Source: Polynucleobacter sinensis
GTDB taxonomy: Bacteria; Pseudomonadota; Gammaproteobacteria; Burkholderiales; Burkholderiaceae
Direction of reading: 5' to 3'
Assembly: GCF_001595985.1 (NCBI RefSeq)
Contig: NZ_LOJJ01000002.1
Location: 1-64,000 of the forward strand
Length of the DNA: 64,000 nt
This document shows positions 16,561 to 23,574 of this stretch, piece by piece. The notes under the pieces were generated by a model. That model was not told the origin of the DNA. It worked only from the letters and a program-made list of their open reading frames with translations, and did not search any database. Positions within the stretch are counted from its first letter, which is position 1; the number at the start of each line of letters is the position of its first letter. A program made the translations under genes and the position numbers.

Positions 16561-17055
16561 TTATCTGTAGGATTGATAAACGCTGGGCTTACCATTTAAT
16601 CCAATTAACAAAACATCGTAGGAGTCTTTTCTGCCCTTGTACTCAGGCCCATCCATACCAGGGGAGCCAACTGGCATAGCAGGAACTGTTAATCCAATTG
16701 CTTTGGGTTTTTCAACTAGCAGTCGCTTGATTTCTTTAGCAGGAACATGGCCTTCAATGGCATAACCATCAATTAAGGCTGTGTGACAAGACCCAAACTG
16801 AATAGGCATACCTAACTTCTTACGAATTTCATCATTTCCATCTGTATAAGTCTTAACAGCAAAGCCATTCTTTTCTACATGGTCAGCCCAGTCTTTACAA
16901 CAACCACAGGTAGGGCTCTTCCACATCGTAATGACAGGCTTTTGTGTTGCGGCAAAACTCAAGGTTGGCAATAAAGCCAATCCAAAAGTAATCAGCCTTC
17001 TTTGTTCATTTACTGCCTCAGTGATATTCATTATCTCTTCTCTAAATGAGCTCAA
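16561..17055 (-). CDS. DUF411 periplasmic metal-binding protein
   Basis: A 164-residue protein if started at TTG 17055, which has AGGAGG five bases upstream; ATG 17031 is an alternative giving 156 residues. The signal sequence runs to about FAATQ, followed by VITMWKSPTCGCCKDWADHV with the CxCC metal motif at 50-53, then GSCHTALIDGYAIEGHVPA and GLTVPAMPVGSPGMDGP. These are the hallmarks of DUF411, proteins linked to copper and silver resistance. The AGGAGG overlaps the stop of the gene before, so translation is probably coupled. Confidence 0.8.
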   Translation of the reverse strand: MSSFREEIMNITEAVNEQRRLITFGLALLPTLSFAATQKPVITMWKSPTCGCCKDWADHVEKNGFAVKTYTDGNDEIRKKLGMPIQFGSCHTALIDGYAIEGHVPAKEIKRLLVEKPKAIGLTVPAMPVGSPGMDGPEYKGRKDSYDVLLIGLNGKPSVYQSYR

Positions 17056-17064
17056 TTAAACCTC

Positions 17065-17343
17065 CTACTGAACTTTTCTAAACTGCTTTGCGAATAACTT
17101 GCTCCCTTTTTGCTCCGCTACAAATTCAACTTGATCCCCAGGGTTAACCCCCTTTAAAACTTCTGTAGTCTCAACATTAAAAACCATGGACATCGGCGCC
17201 ATATCAAGGCTTTTAATTTCCTCATGCTTGATGGTGACCCTCTTATTTTCAGCATCAACACGACGAATTTCGCCCTTAGTCCACTCGGTAGCTCCGACGG
17301 CAAAACTAGCCAAACACATCATTACGGTTATTATTTTTTTCAT
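17065..17343 (-). CDS. CusF-like periplasmic copper-binding protein
   Basis: A 92-residue protein with a signal peptide (about 1-18) and one small beta-barrel OB-like domain. GEIRRVDAENKRVTIKHEEI is followed by LDMAPMSMVF. His40 with Met48, Met51 and Met53 correspond to the CusF copper site. The position held by the Cu-capping Trp in E. coli CusF appears to be Met48 here, as in other CusF-like proteins with the xMPPMTM form. It overlaps the cupredoxin gene by four bases and lies 9 bases before the DUF411 gene. Confidence 0.8.
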   Translation of the reverse strand: MKKIITVMMCLASFAVGATEWTKGEIRRVDAENKRVTIKHEEIKSLDMAPMSMVFNVETTEVLKGVNPGDQVEFVAEQKGSKLFAKQFRKVQ

Positions 17344-17816
17344 TGCTGCACCTCAATCTTTCCAACCATTCCAGCCTGATAGTGCCCGGCAATCAAGCAA
17401 GCAAAATCAAAACTTCCAGCACGATTAAATTTCCAAATAATTTCACCTTTTTTACCAGGTGAGATATGTGCCATGTAGGGTTCATCATGCTCCATATTGG
17501 GATGCTTTACCATCATCTCGGCATGCTTATCAAGCATTTGCTTTGTGCCAATTACCATTTCGTGCAACAGCTTTCCGTTATTTTTAATCTCAAAGCGTAT
17601 GGTTTCACCAACCTTGATATTGATTTTTTCTGGCTTAAATTTCATATCATCGCCCATTGATATAGCGATGGTTCGATTCACTTCATCCTTTGTGCCGCCA
17701 ATACCCCACTCCTCTTGTTGAAAGGATGCCTGTTGATTCATTTTCTTATGCTGATCCCCATGCGCAAAGCTAAGCTGAGAGATTGCTAAGCTAATCATTA
17801 AAAAAATTATTTTCAT
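17340..17816 (-). CDS. Exported type-1 copper protein (cupredoxin)
   Basis: A 158-residue periplasmic protein with a signal peptide (MKIIFLMISLAISQLSFA) and a His/Met/Gln-rich start (HGDQHKKMNQQ). The cupredoxin fold follows with type-1 ligands His85 (LLHEM), Cys140 (DFACLIAGH), His145 and Met150. A Met/His-rich loop (MLDKHAEMMVKHPNMEHDEP, 94-113) sits between the first His and the Cys, suggesting extra copper binding. It resembles plastocyanin-like CopI proteins that protect the periplasm from copper. It is placed 9 bases after the multicopper oxidase gene and is probably its partner. Confidence 0.82.
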   Translation of the reverse strand: MKIIFLMISLAISQLSFAHGDQHKKMNQQASFQQEEWGIGGTKDEVNRTIAISMGDDMKFKPEKINIKVGETIRFEIKNNGKLLHEMVIGTKQMLDKHAEMMVKHPNMEHDEPYMAHISPGKKGEIIWKFNRAGSFDFACLIAGHYQAGMVGKIEVQQ

Positions 17817-17825
17817 TGCTTGCTC

Positions 17826-19229
17826 CTAGTGTTTGTGATTAGTAGTGCCTGGCTTTTTAACCTGTACTTCTACCTCGGGTTTGGATTGAACGCGATTCAT
17901 CGCTGATTCGCCAGCATTATTACTGCGCTTGACTGCGGGCATGGCGCCCTTCCACTCATACGCCCTTGTACCTGCTGGCTGTTTAAACCAACCAGAATTT
18001 TTATAGTCATTGGGCGCTTGATCTTTTCGAACCTTTAATACAGTAAACATGCCACCCATTTCAAGCGAGCCATAAGGGCCATCACCCGTCATCATTGGAA
18101 TAGTATTAACAGGCAATGGCATCTCCATCTCCGTCATATCAGCCATACCTCTCTCACCCATAGCCATGTAGCCTGGAATAATCTTCTTTATCTTTCCAGC
18201 CAATCCACGGTGGTCAACCCCGATTAAATTTGCCAAATCGTGTCCCATCGCATTCATAGTGTGATGGCTTTTATGGCAATGAAATGCCCAATCTCCCTCT
18301 TCATCTGCCAAAAATTCAATTTGGCGCATCTGCCCTACAGCAACATCAGCCGTAACTTCATACCAACGATTTGCTTTTGGAGTGGGCCCACCATCTGTGC
18401 CCGTAATTTGAAATTCATGACCATGAAGGTGTATTGGATGGTTTGTCATTGTCAAATTACCAACGCGAATCCGAACCTTGTCATTTAATCGAACATTCAA
18501 TGTATCTATTCCAGGAAAGACTCTGCTATTCCATGACCAGATATTAAAGTCGAGCATGGTTGCTGGTTTTGGGGTGAAGCTTCCTGGATCGATATCGTAA
18601 GCGCTCAACAGAAAACAGAAATCACGATTAACTTCATCAATATCAGGATTCTTAACTTTTGGATGCGTTACCCAAAAACCCATCATACCCATTGCCATTT
18701 GAGTCATCTCATCGGCATGCGGGTGGTACATAAATGTCCCAGGGCGACGAGCAGTAAATTCATAAACGAATGTTTTACCTGATGGAATAGCTGGCTGATT
18801 TAAACCAGCCACACCATCCATGCCATTTGGCAAACGCTGGCCGTGCCAATGAATTGATGTGTGCTCTGGCAGTTTATTAGTAACAAATATTCTTACCTTG
18901 TCTCCCTCTACAACCTCAATTGTTGGGCCCGGTGACTGTCCGTTATATCCCCATAAATGTGCTTTAAACCCTGGCGCCATTTCTCGCACTACAGGCTCAG
19001 CAACAAGATGGAATTCTTTAACGCCATTGTTCATTCTCCATGGCAAGGTCCATCCATTTAAAGTCACAACTGGGTTGTAGTCTCGGCCACTATTCGGTAT
19101 CAATGGTTTCTGTGTATTTGGGCTATTTTGGATTACTGGCTCAGGCAAACCCGCTAAAGCATGACGACTTACACCAGCCGCAGCCATTGTCACTGCCGCC
19201 CCAGTTAAAAATTTTCTACGTGTGTTCAT
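17826..19229 (-). CDS. Multicopper oxidase, Tat-exported (CopA/CueO type)
   Basis: A 467-residue enzyme predicted to oxidise Cu(I) in the periplasm with O2. The Tat signal NTRRKFLTGAAVTMAAAG is at 2-19. All four copper-ligand motifs are present: HWHG (127-130), HPHAD (169-173), HPIHLHGHE (264-272) and HCHKSHHTMNAMGH (317-330). The last has His-Cys-His plus a Met for the type-1 site. A Met-rich segment (MAMGERGMADMTEMEMPLP) resembles the Met-rich copper-entry region of CueO and CopA. It is followed by a 3' tail ending TTNHKH. It follows the TolC-like gene by three bases. Confidence 0.88.
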   Translation of the reverse strand: MNTRRKFLTGAAVTMAAAGVSRHALAGLPEPVIQNSPNTQKPLIPNSGRDYNPVVTLNGWTLPWRMNNGVKEFHLVAEPVVREMAPGFKAHLWGYNGQSPGPTIEVVEGDKVRIFVTNKLPEHTSIHWHGQRLPNGMDGVAGLNQPAIPSGKTFVYEFTARRPGTFMYHPHADEMTQMAMGMMGFWVTHPKVKNPDIDEVNRDFCFLLSAYDIDPGSFTPKPATMLDFNIWSWNSRVFPGIDTLNVRLNDKVRIRVGNLTMTNHPIHLHGHEFQITGTDGGPTPKANRWYEVTADVAVGQMRQIEFLADEEGDWAFHCHKSHHTMNAMGHDLANLIGVDHRGLAGKIKKIIPGYMAMGERGMADMTEMEMPLPVNTIPMMTGDGPYGSLEMGGMFTVLKVRKDQAPNDYKNSGWFKQPAGTRAYEWKGAMPAVKRSNNAGESAMNRVQSKPEVEVQVKKPGTTNHKH

Positions 19230-19232
19230 TGA

Positions 19233-20204
19233 TTACCTCACATTAATATTTGAGAAATCCATCTGGACATCCATTAGATCTTTGTCTAATCGAGCAGACT
19301 GAATTAAAAAAGCTGTTTTGACATCGATATAGTCCATCACAGTTTTACTTTGAGTTTCTACATCTTCTAGCAAATGAAACACATCAATGAGCATGCCGTT
19401 GTATCTCAGTAAATTCTCTTCAGAAATTTTCTTCTGAGTTGGTAAGATTTCTTCTTTATATGATTTAACGCCCTGGTATTTTTCTAAATAGCCTTCGTAA
19501 GAGAGGCGCGCTGTTGAGCGAGTTTTTACTGACTCTGGATTATTGATGTCCCCTAGTCCAATGGCTTTTAACTCTTTAGCGCTTAACTTTCTTTGCTCTT
19601 TGGGAGGTTCTGGTAAACGAGCATCAACATCCACTCTGACATCGCGATCATCAAAGTTCATGCGCTGAATAAAGCGCTCCTTTGCCTCTAGATATTTTCC
19701 CTGTAATGCTTTGTATTCAAGCCGTTTTTTGTATAAAGCCTTGTTCTGCTTTAAAAGCGCCAGCTCATTAATATTCCCAACCTTATACATACGAGCACTG
19801 AGCTCAGACGCTGCCTCTACAGCATCAAGAACATCTTCCATATGTATCAGCTTTTCTTTAAGTGCTACCAGCTCATAATATGACTTAGTCGTATCGTAAA
19901 TAATTGATGAACGCTTTTGTAATGCTGAGCGTTGCGCAGGCGTTAAGAGATAGTAGTCAGATGTTGACTCGGAGCCACGAAGATAATTAGTCCAATCAAG
20001 CTGTTGATTTAATGCTCTCTCAATTGCCTGATTCAAAGTAAATATATTTTGATTGGCAGGGCTCTCGCGTACGACTTGCTCCTTTGAGTAAACCCTCCAA
20101 CCCCCTATTTCACCAACAAGTTTGTTTTGCTCAATCCATGAAGATGGATTAGCAAATGCCTGAGATATAGCAAGGCTTAGTACAGCAATAACAATTTTTT
20201 TCAA
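19233..20204 (-). CDS. Short TolC-like protein of the copper cluster
   Basis: A 323-residue exported protein (signal about 1-18) rich in long charged helices. One region, about 120-185, reads ARMYKVGNINELALLKQNKALYKK..., the helical-hairpin pattern of TolC-type outer-membrane factors. At 323 residues it is about 100 shorter than usual, and only one clear repeat is evident. No RND or adaptor gene is next to it. It may be a divergent channel or a periplasmic helical protein that replaced CopB. It is the first gene of the tight TolC-MCO-cupredoxin-CusF-DUF411-CopZ operon. Confidence 0.6.
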   Translation of the reverse strand: MKKIVIAVLSLAISQAFANPSSWIEQNKLVGEIGGWRVYSKEQVVRESPANQNIFTLNQAIERALNQQLDWTNYLRGSESTSDYYLLTPAQRSALQKRSSIIYDTTKSYYELVALKEKLIHMEDVLDAVEAASELSARMYKVGNINELALLKQNKALYKKRLEYKALQGKYLEAKERFIQRMNFDDRDVRVDVDARLPEPPKEQRKLSAKELKAIGLGDINNPESVKTRSTARLSYEGYLEKYQGVKSYKEEILPTQKKISEENLLRYNGMLIDVFHLLEDVETQSKTVMDYIDVKTAFLIQSARLDKDLMDVQMDFSNINVR

Positions 20205-20260
20205 TTTAACTCTCCAATAAGAATCTAGCCCAAATTTTGGGCGGACTTATGCTAGAAGAG

Positions 20261-20605
20261 TTAAAGAATGGGTGGTTTGATTAGAGCAGAGAGATCACGA
20301 CTAGCAAAACTAGTCTTACCGGAATTAAAAATCGCAGTCAATGTGATTTGATTAAAGCTGGAATGAGTGGGGATGAAACCAAATCCAACACAAAGTGCGC
20401 AGGAGTTACAACCATTACCCTCGGACTTAGCGCTTAGTTTGGCGCCCTCTTCATTTGAAGCTGAGGCTTGGTGGCAATTATGAGAAATTTCTTTTGCCTC
20501 CACACCAGCCATATTGGTTTGATGTTTAAATGACATATCTAATCCCGCCCATGCCTGGACTGGCAAAAGCAATACCAGCGAAATTAAAAATATTTTTCTC
20601 AACAT
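20261..20605 (-). CDS. Small exported Cys/His protein near the copper operon
   Basis: A 114-residue protein with a signal peptide (MLRKIFLISLVLLLPVQAWA). A His/Cys segment HNCHQ (43-47) and a central GNGCNSCALCVGFGF (63-77) follow. The layout resembles DUF2946/CopL-like and CzcI-like periplasmic proteins: signal, HxxCH, CxxCxxC, Pro-rich end. It probably senses or binds copper in the periplasm. It precedes the TolC-like gene by 56 bases on the same strand. No confident family name. Confidence 0.6.
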   Translation of the reverse strand: MLRKIFLISLVLLLPVQAWAGLDMSFKHQTNMAGVEAKEISHNCHQASASNEEGAKLSAKSEGNGCNSCALCVGFGFIPTHSSFNQITLTAIFNSGKTSFASRDLSALIKPPIL

Positions 20606-20710
20606 ATTTATCAGTGTAGCACCCTTTTCGACTTAATGTTTAGGTAACTCTTTGCTTGGTAAATGTTAAATTTTTCGCCATTATTTACCCTAAACCATTA
20701 GGAGGCCTTG

Positions 20711-21061
20711 ATGACTTGGTTAATCACCAAATACTTACTAACAGCCGGGATGGTTGTATTCATTAGCGAAGTAGCCAAACGAAGCGATAAGTTAGGCGGC
20801 TTTATTGCGGCACTCCCTTTAATGACATTGCTTACTTTAACTTGGCTCTACATTGAGAATCAACCCGAAGAGAAAATAGCTAATCACGCCTATTACACAT
20901 TTTGGTATGTGATTCCTACTCTGCCAATTTTTTTACTATTCCCATGCTTGCTACCTAAGTTAGGATTTTGGATGACTATGGGTGCGTGTGTAGTGGCAAC
21001 AGTTATTTGCTTTGGGCTCTTTGCCGTATTAATGAAAAACTTTGGGATTCAGTTGTTATAG
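20711..21061 (+). CDS. DUF3147 family small membrane protein
   Basis: Starting at ATG 20711 with TAGGAGG five bases before it (a TTG at 20708 is less likely) gives 116 residues with four transmembrane helices. The N-terminus MTWLITKYLLTAGMVVFISEVAKR with DKLGGFIAALPLMTLL fits DUF3147, integral membrane proteins of unknown function. The gene diverges from the copper genes and is followed one base later by repeat copy 3. Confidence 0.72.
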   Translation: MTWLITKYLLTAGMVVFISEVAKRSDKLGGFIAALPLMTLLTLTWLYIENQPEEKIANHAYYTFWYVIPTLPIFLLFPCLLPKLGFWMTMGACVVATVICFGLFAVLMKNFGIQLL

Positions 21062-21082
21062 TTTTGTCGTTTAAAACGACAT
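21062..21082. repeat. Near-palindromic repeat, copy 3 (most symmetric)
   Basis: TGTCGTTT-A-AAACGACA is a perfect 8-1-8 inverted repeat except that the flanks diverge after it. The 18-21 base core is shared with copies at 15756 and 16266. It begins right after the DUF3147 stop codon. Confidence 0.65.
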
Positions 21083-21182
21083 TACAAGTACGCACCCTAG
21101 ATGATCGGCATGGCCGAATAAAATCAACTAGCGACAAACAAAGTTCAATAGCGTTAATTCTGTGAATGGAGAGTGAAAACGA

Positions 21183-21208
21183 AAACAGCCGCCGAAAGGC
21201 GACTGTTT
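21183..21208 (-). terminator. Hairpin after the tRNA-Phe remnant
   Basis: AAACAG and CTGTTT with CGCC/GGCG closing a GAAA tetraloop (one C-A mismatch) form a stable hairpin. On the minus strand it comes eight bases after the tRNA 3' end and is followed by a T-rich stretch, as for an old tRNA terminator. Confidence 0.6.
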
Positions 21209-21215
21209 GAGTTCT

Positions 21216-21241
21216 TGGTGGCCCGGGGCGGAATCGAACCA
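21216..21241 (-). repeat. 3' fragment of tRNA-Phe (integration scar)
   Basis: The minus strand reads TGGTTCGATTCCGCC then CCGGGCCACCA: T loop, 3' side of the T stem, acceptor strand and CCA of a betaproteobacterial tRNA-Phe. The 5' T-stem pairing breaks just upstream, so no full tRNA exists here. Such 3' ends mark att sites left by tyrosine-recombinase elements. Confidence 0.6.
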
Positions 21242-21258
21242 GCCCTATCGAGGGGTGA

Positions 21259-21292
21259 AAAGTTCGAAATCCGGCCCACAGATTCGAACTTT
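21259..21292. repeat. Inverted repeat between the two tRNA scars
   Basis: AAAGTTCGAA (21259-21268) and TTCGAACTTT (21283-21292) are perfect 10-base arms around 14 bases. Confidence 0.6.
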
Positions 21293-21303
21293 GCACCAAA
21301 AAG

Positions 21304-21327
21304 CAATCGCACACTCAATCGCACACT
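21304..21327. repeat. Tandem 12-base repeat, two copies
   Basis: CAATCGCACACT occurs twice head to tail. It lies between the tRNA-Phe and tRNA-Lys remnants in non-coding DNA. Confidence 0.65.
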
Positions 21328-21383
21328 CATTTTTTGGTCGCTCAAAGCCATATGCTATATAGGTTTTTGAAGAGGCACGACTT

Positions 21384-21428
21384 CTTTTAATCCGTTGGTC
21401 GCGAGTTCGAATCTCGCCCGACCCACCA
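21384..21428 (+). repeat. 3' fragment of tRNA-Lys(TTT) (integration scar)
   Basis: CTTTTAATCCGTTGGTCGCG leads into TTCGAATC and ends CGACCCACCA: anticodon loop, variable loop, T arm, acceptor strand and CCA of tRNA-Lys(TTT). The 5' half (expected GGGTCG acceptor strand about 30 bases before) is absent. This is the classic duplicated 3' end produced by integration into a tRNA. The intact gene would lie to the left, outside the window, if the element is the left-hand region. Confidence 0.75.
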
Positions 21429-21435
21429 GTTATAC

Positions 21436-21464
21436 AAAGGGATCACAGCAATGTGGTCCCTTTT
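21436..21464 (+). terminator. Rho-independent terminator after the tRNA-Lys remnant
   Basis: GGGATCAC (21439-21446) pairs with GTGGTCCC (21453-21460) around AGCAAT, flanked by AAA and TTTT. It probably is the original terminator of the tRNA-Lys gene. Confidence 0.75.
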
Positions 21465-21580
21465 CTTTTGGTTGATGAAATGTGTTGGTGACTGTTGGTC
21501 ACAATATTAAGTCTGAGGGCGTTGATTGGGTGGGGATGGCGGGCGCTGGGAGACCGTGAGCGACTCTTGTTGAATTTCAA

Positions 21581-22993
21581 CTAAAGCTTGCTAGCAGAAG
21601 GATAAATCTTCCCATCAACCCATATTAAATGGGGATTGCCTTTAGCTTTTCTAGCCTCTCTTAAAAATGCATCTTTTCGTCCCTTGGTGATACGGCCGTT
21701 TTCAATCACCAGATATATAGCTAATCCAGCATTCTCAGCCTTTTGATATGTTGGCAATTGCTTTTTAAAGCCTTTAGTCAAATTTTGATTTGATGTTAAT
21801 TTAACTTCAACTAACACCTTTTTTAAACCCAAGCTAATCTTGAAATCTACTGGCCCTCTGCCAGCATTTGATTCGGGACTCAAATCTAGGTTATTAGCAA
21901 TGCAATAGCTAGACGCAATACCTAAAAATAGTTTTTGTGAGGCAGATTCACGCTTTGGTTGCATTCCATCGTCATACAACAATGTATTTAGGCCATTATT
22001 CTCAATGAGATCCTTAAAGTGATGGCATATCTTTTTAACCAACTCAAATATGTCACCGGGCGTAGGGTTTTTAGAAAGATAAAGTTGCAAAGGATGCGAT
22101 TTAGCGTAGCTACGTGAAACTTCGTGCCAAATAACCTCACCTAAAGGATCATCTTCAAAGTCATATGGCCTGGAAGACTTCTCGGCATAACTATCCAAAA
22201 TCTCTTCAAGCATTTTCGGATCTCGCAAAAGATGATCCCTAAACTTCGCTTTCTCATTTTTGTTACCCAAGTTTTTCCAAGAAGTCCCAATTACCTCATT
22301 AATTTGATCTCGCAATTCCTGATTCTGCGAGGCAATCAAACCAACGTCAGATCTATCAAGAGCAATCGGCAAGTCCCTCAGTATGTCTTTAGGAATCAAA
22401 ATTATTCCCCTGTCTGAAAAGGGATTCTTTGGCAAACCAAAATCTAAATTACTTAATTTATTTTTAAATTTAGCCTCTAAAGGAACGTTGAATGCACGAC
22501 AAATCCTTTGAGTAAATTCGATTAGTCTGCTAACAATGATTGTTGCAGTCATATCACTAATCCTATCGGGACCAACACCTTCCTGAAACAGGCCTATTAA
22601 TTCAAATATTCTTGGGTTCGCTACACCTTTTTTAGTTATTTTTCCAGCAGTATCCAGCAAATCCCTTCTGATTTCAGGGCCCATACCGCTACCACTATTG
22701 CCCTTTGAATACCCAATGCTAAGTTCATTTAGCTCTGGGAACATAAGCAGCTTGTCTGCTTTTTTCCAAAAAATATCGCCCTCTGAATCTGACGATTGAA
22801 GAGCAAGCAACACGTCTCCAAAATAATTCTTTAGGTCATCAAACGAATTTTTTAATTCAATGCACGTAGATGTTTTTAATAAATTGGGGTCTATAAACAA
22901 ATTAGTGTCATAACCTAGAATTGGATCAAATGCCCCTAATCGAGAGAATTCATCTGGGTTAATCTGATAAAAATCAGTAAATGATTGGATCAT
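21581..22993 (-). CDS. Orphan PD-(D/E)XK nuclease-like protein, possible defence gene
   Basis: A 470-residue cytoplasmic protein. The first 370 residues are mostly helical and match no family I recognise. The C-terminal 95 residues carry a restriction-nuclease core: GRGPVDFKIS with Asp383, KVLVEVKLT with Glu396-x-Lys398, and Gln412 in KQLPTYQKAENAG. Asp, ExK and a following Q is the active-site order of the PD-(D/E)XK superfamily. No methylase, helicase or partner gene is next to it. It sits beside a tRNA-Lys integration scar, a usual place for phage-defence genes. Nuclease activity and a defence role are inferences. Confidence 0.6.
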   Translation of the reverse strand: MIQSFTDFYQINPDEFSRLGAFDPILGYDTNLFIDPNLLKTSTCIELKNSFDDLKNYFGDVLLALQSSDSEGDIFWKKADKLLMFPELNELSIGYSKGNSGSGMGPEIRRDLLDTAGKITKKGVANPRIFELIGLFQEGVGPDRISDMTATIIVSRLIEFTQRICRAFNVPLEAKFKNKLSNLDFGLPKNPFSDRGIILIPKDILRDLPIALDRSDVGLIASQNQELRDQINEVIGTSWKNLGNKNEKAKFRDHLLRDPKMLEEILDSYAEKSSRPYDFEDDPLGEVIWHEVSRSYAKSHPLQLYLSKNPTPGDIFELVKKICHHFKDLIENNGLNTLLYDDGMQPKRESASQKLFLGIASSYCIANNLDLSPESNAGRGPVDFKISLGLKKVLVEVKLTSNQNLTKGFKKQLPTYQKAENAGLAIYLVIENGRITKGRKDAFLREARKAKGNPHLIWVDGKIYPSASKL

Positions 22994-23050
22994 TTAAAAG
23001 TCTTTCAAGAAGTCTAAATATGGTTCTTTTTATATTGCGCCAAATGAAGA

Positions 23051-23070
23051 CAGCCAGATTGCTCTGGCTG
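23051..23070 (-). terminator. Hairpin terminator of the 45-residue basic protein gene
   Basis: CAGCCAGA-TTGC-TCTGGCTG is a perfect 8-base stem with a 4-base loop, eight bases beyond the stop codon on the minus strand and followed by TCTTCATTT. Confidence 0.6.
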
Positions 23071-23078
23071 CCAACCTA

Positions 23079-23216
23079 TTACTTCTTGGGTTTAGTTTGC
23101 TTGACTACAGTTTGCTTAAAAGTAGTAGATGGATTGCTCTTGGCGGTTTTAGCGCTTACGAATCTCCCATCTACAGCGCTTTTATTCACCGTAGTTACAG
23201 TCTTCTTAGTGGCCAT
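23079..23216 (-). CDS. 45-residue basic protein
   Basis: ATG at 23216 is preceded by GGAG six bases upstream. The product reads MATKKTVTTVNKSAVDGRFV, then SAKTAKSNPSTTFKQTV and a Lys-rich end. The core DGRFV...A..NP.TT....TV is a pattern I recall from short uncharacterised basic proteins scattered in Proteobacteria. It is followed by a hairpin terminator, which supports a real gene. An overlapping plus-strand frame of 114 codons here is less convincing. Confidence 0.55.
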   Translation of the reverse strand: MATKKTVTTVNKSAVDGRFVSAKTAKSNPSTTFKQTVVKQTKPKK

Positions 23217-23574
23217 AATGGACTCCAAAAAAGGGTTATTAACCACAAGACCCTTTTCGCCAAATCATTTTGGTATAGACTACGCATACCAGTTAAGCAT
23301 GCTTAATCATGGGAAGCGGTGTTAGTTCGAGCTAATATCGCTTTTTTCTTGCTCCTCCGAGCCGAGAAACACTATATCTAGTGAAATTAAAACTCGTTAC
23401 CCCCGATTTTAGTGTTTTACATCCACTTTTTCAGGTATTTCTGACGAAAATTTATAAGTATTTTTCTTAAACTAAGAGTCATTCTGGTGCAGAAAATATA
23501 GAGCCATATTGGCTGTTGATCCCGCAGTAAGCAGCCATTCACATACACACGCAAATAAGTGTCCTGCTAGACGC
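23217..23574. other. Intergenic stretch, no gene seen
   Basis: 358 AT-rich bases between the small basic protein gene and the zinc-ribbon gene. No tRNA, repeat or convincing coding frame was seen; promoters of the small gene are expected at its left end. Confidence 0.5.

Noticed and set aside
21003-21370. Several short frames on both strands
   Set aside because: They translate across tRNA remnants and repeats; no ribosome-binding site or family match.
21353-21428. Complete tRNA-Lys gene
   Set aside because: The 3' half is exact, but no 5' acceptor strand or D arm is present in the expected 30 bases.
22981-23325. 114-codon plus-strand frame
   Set aside because: It overlaps the 45-residue minus-strand gene, which has a better ribosome-binding site, composition and terminator.
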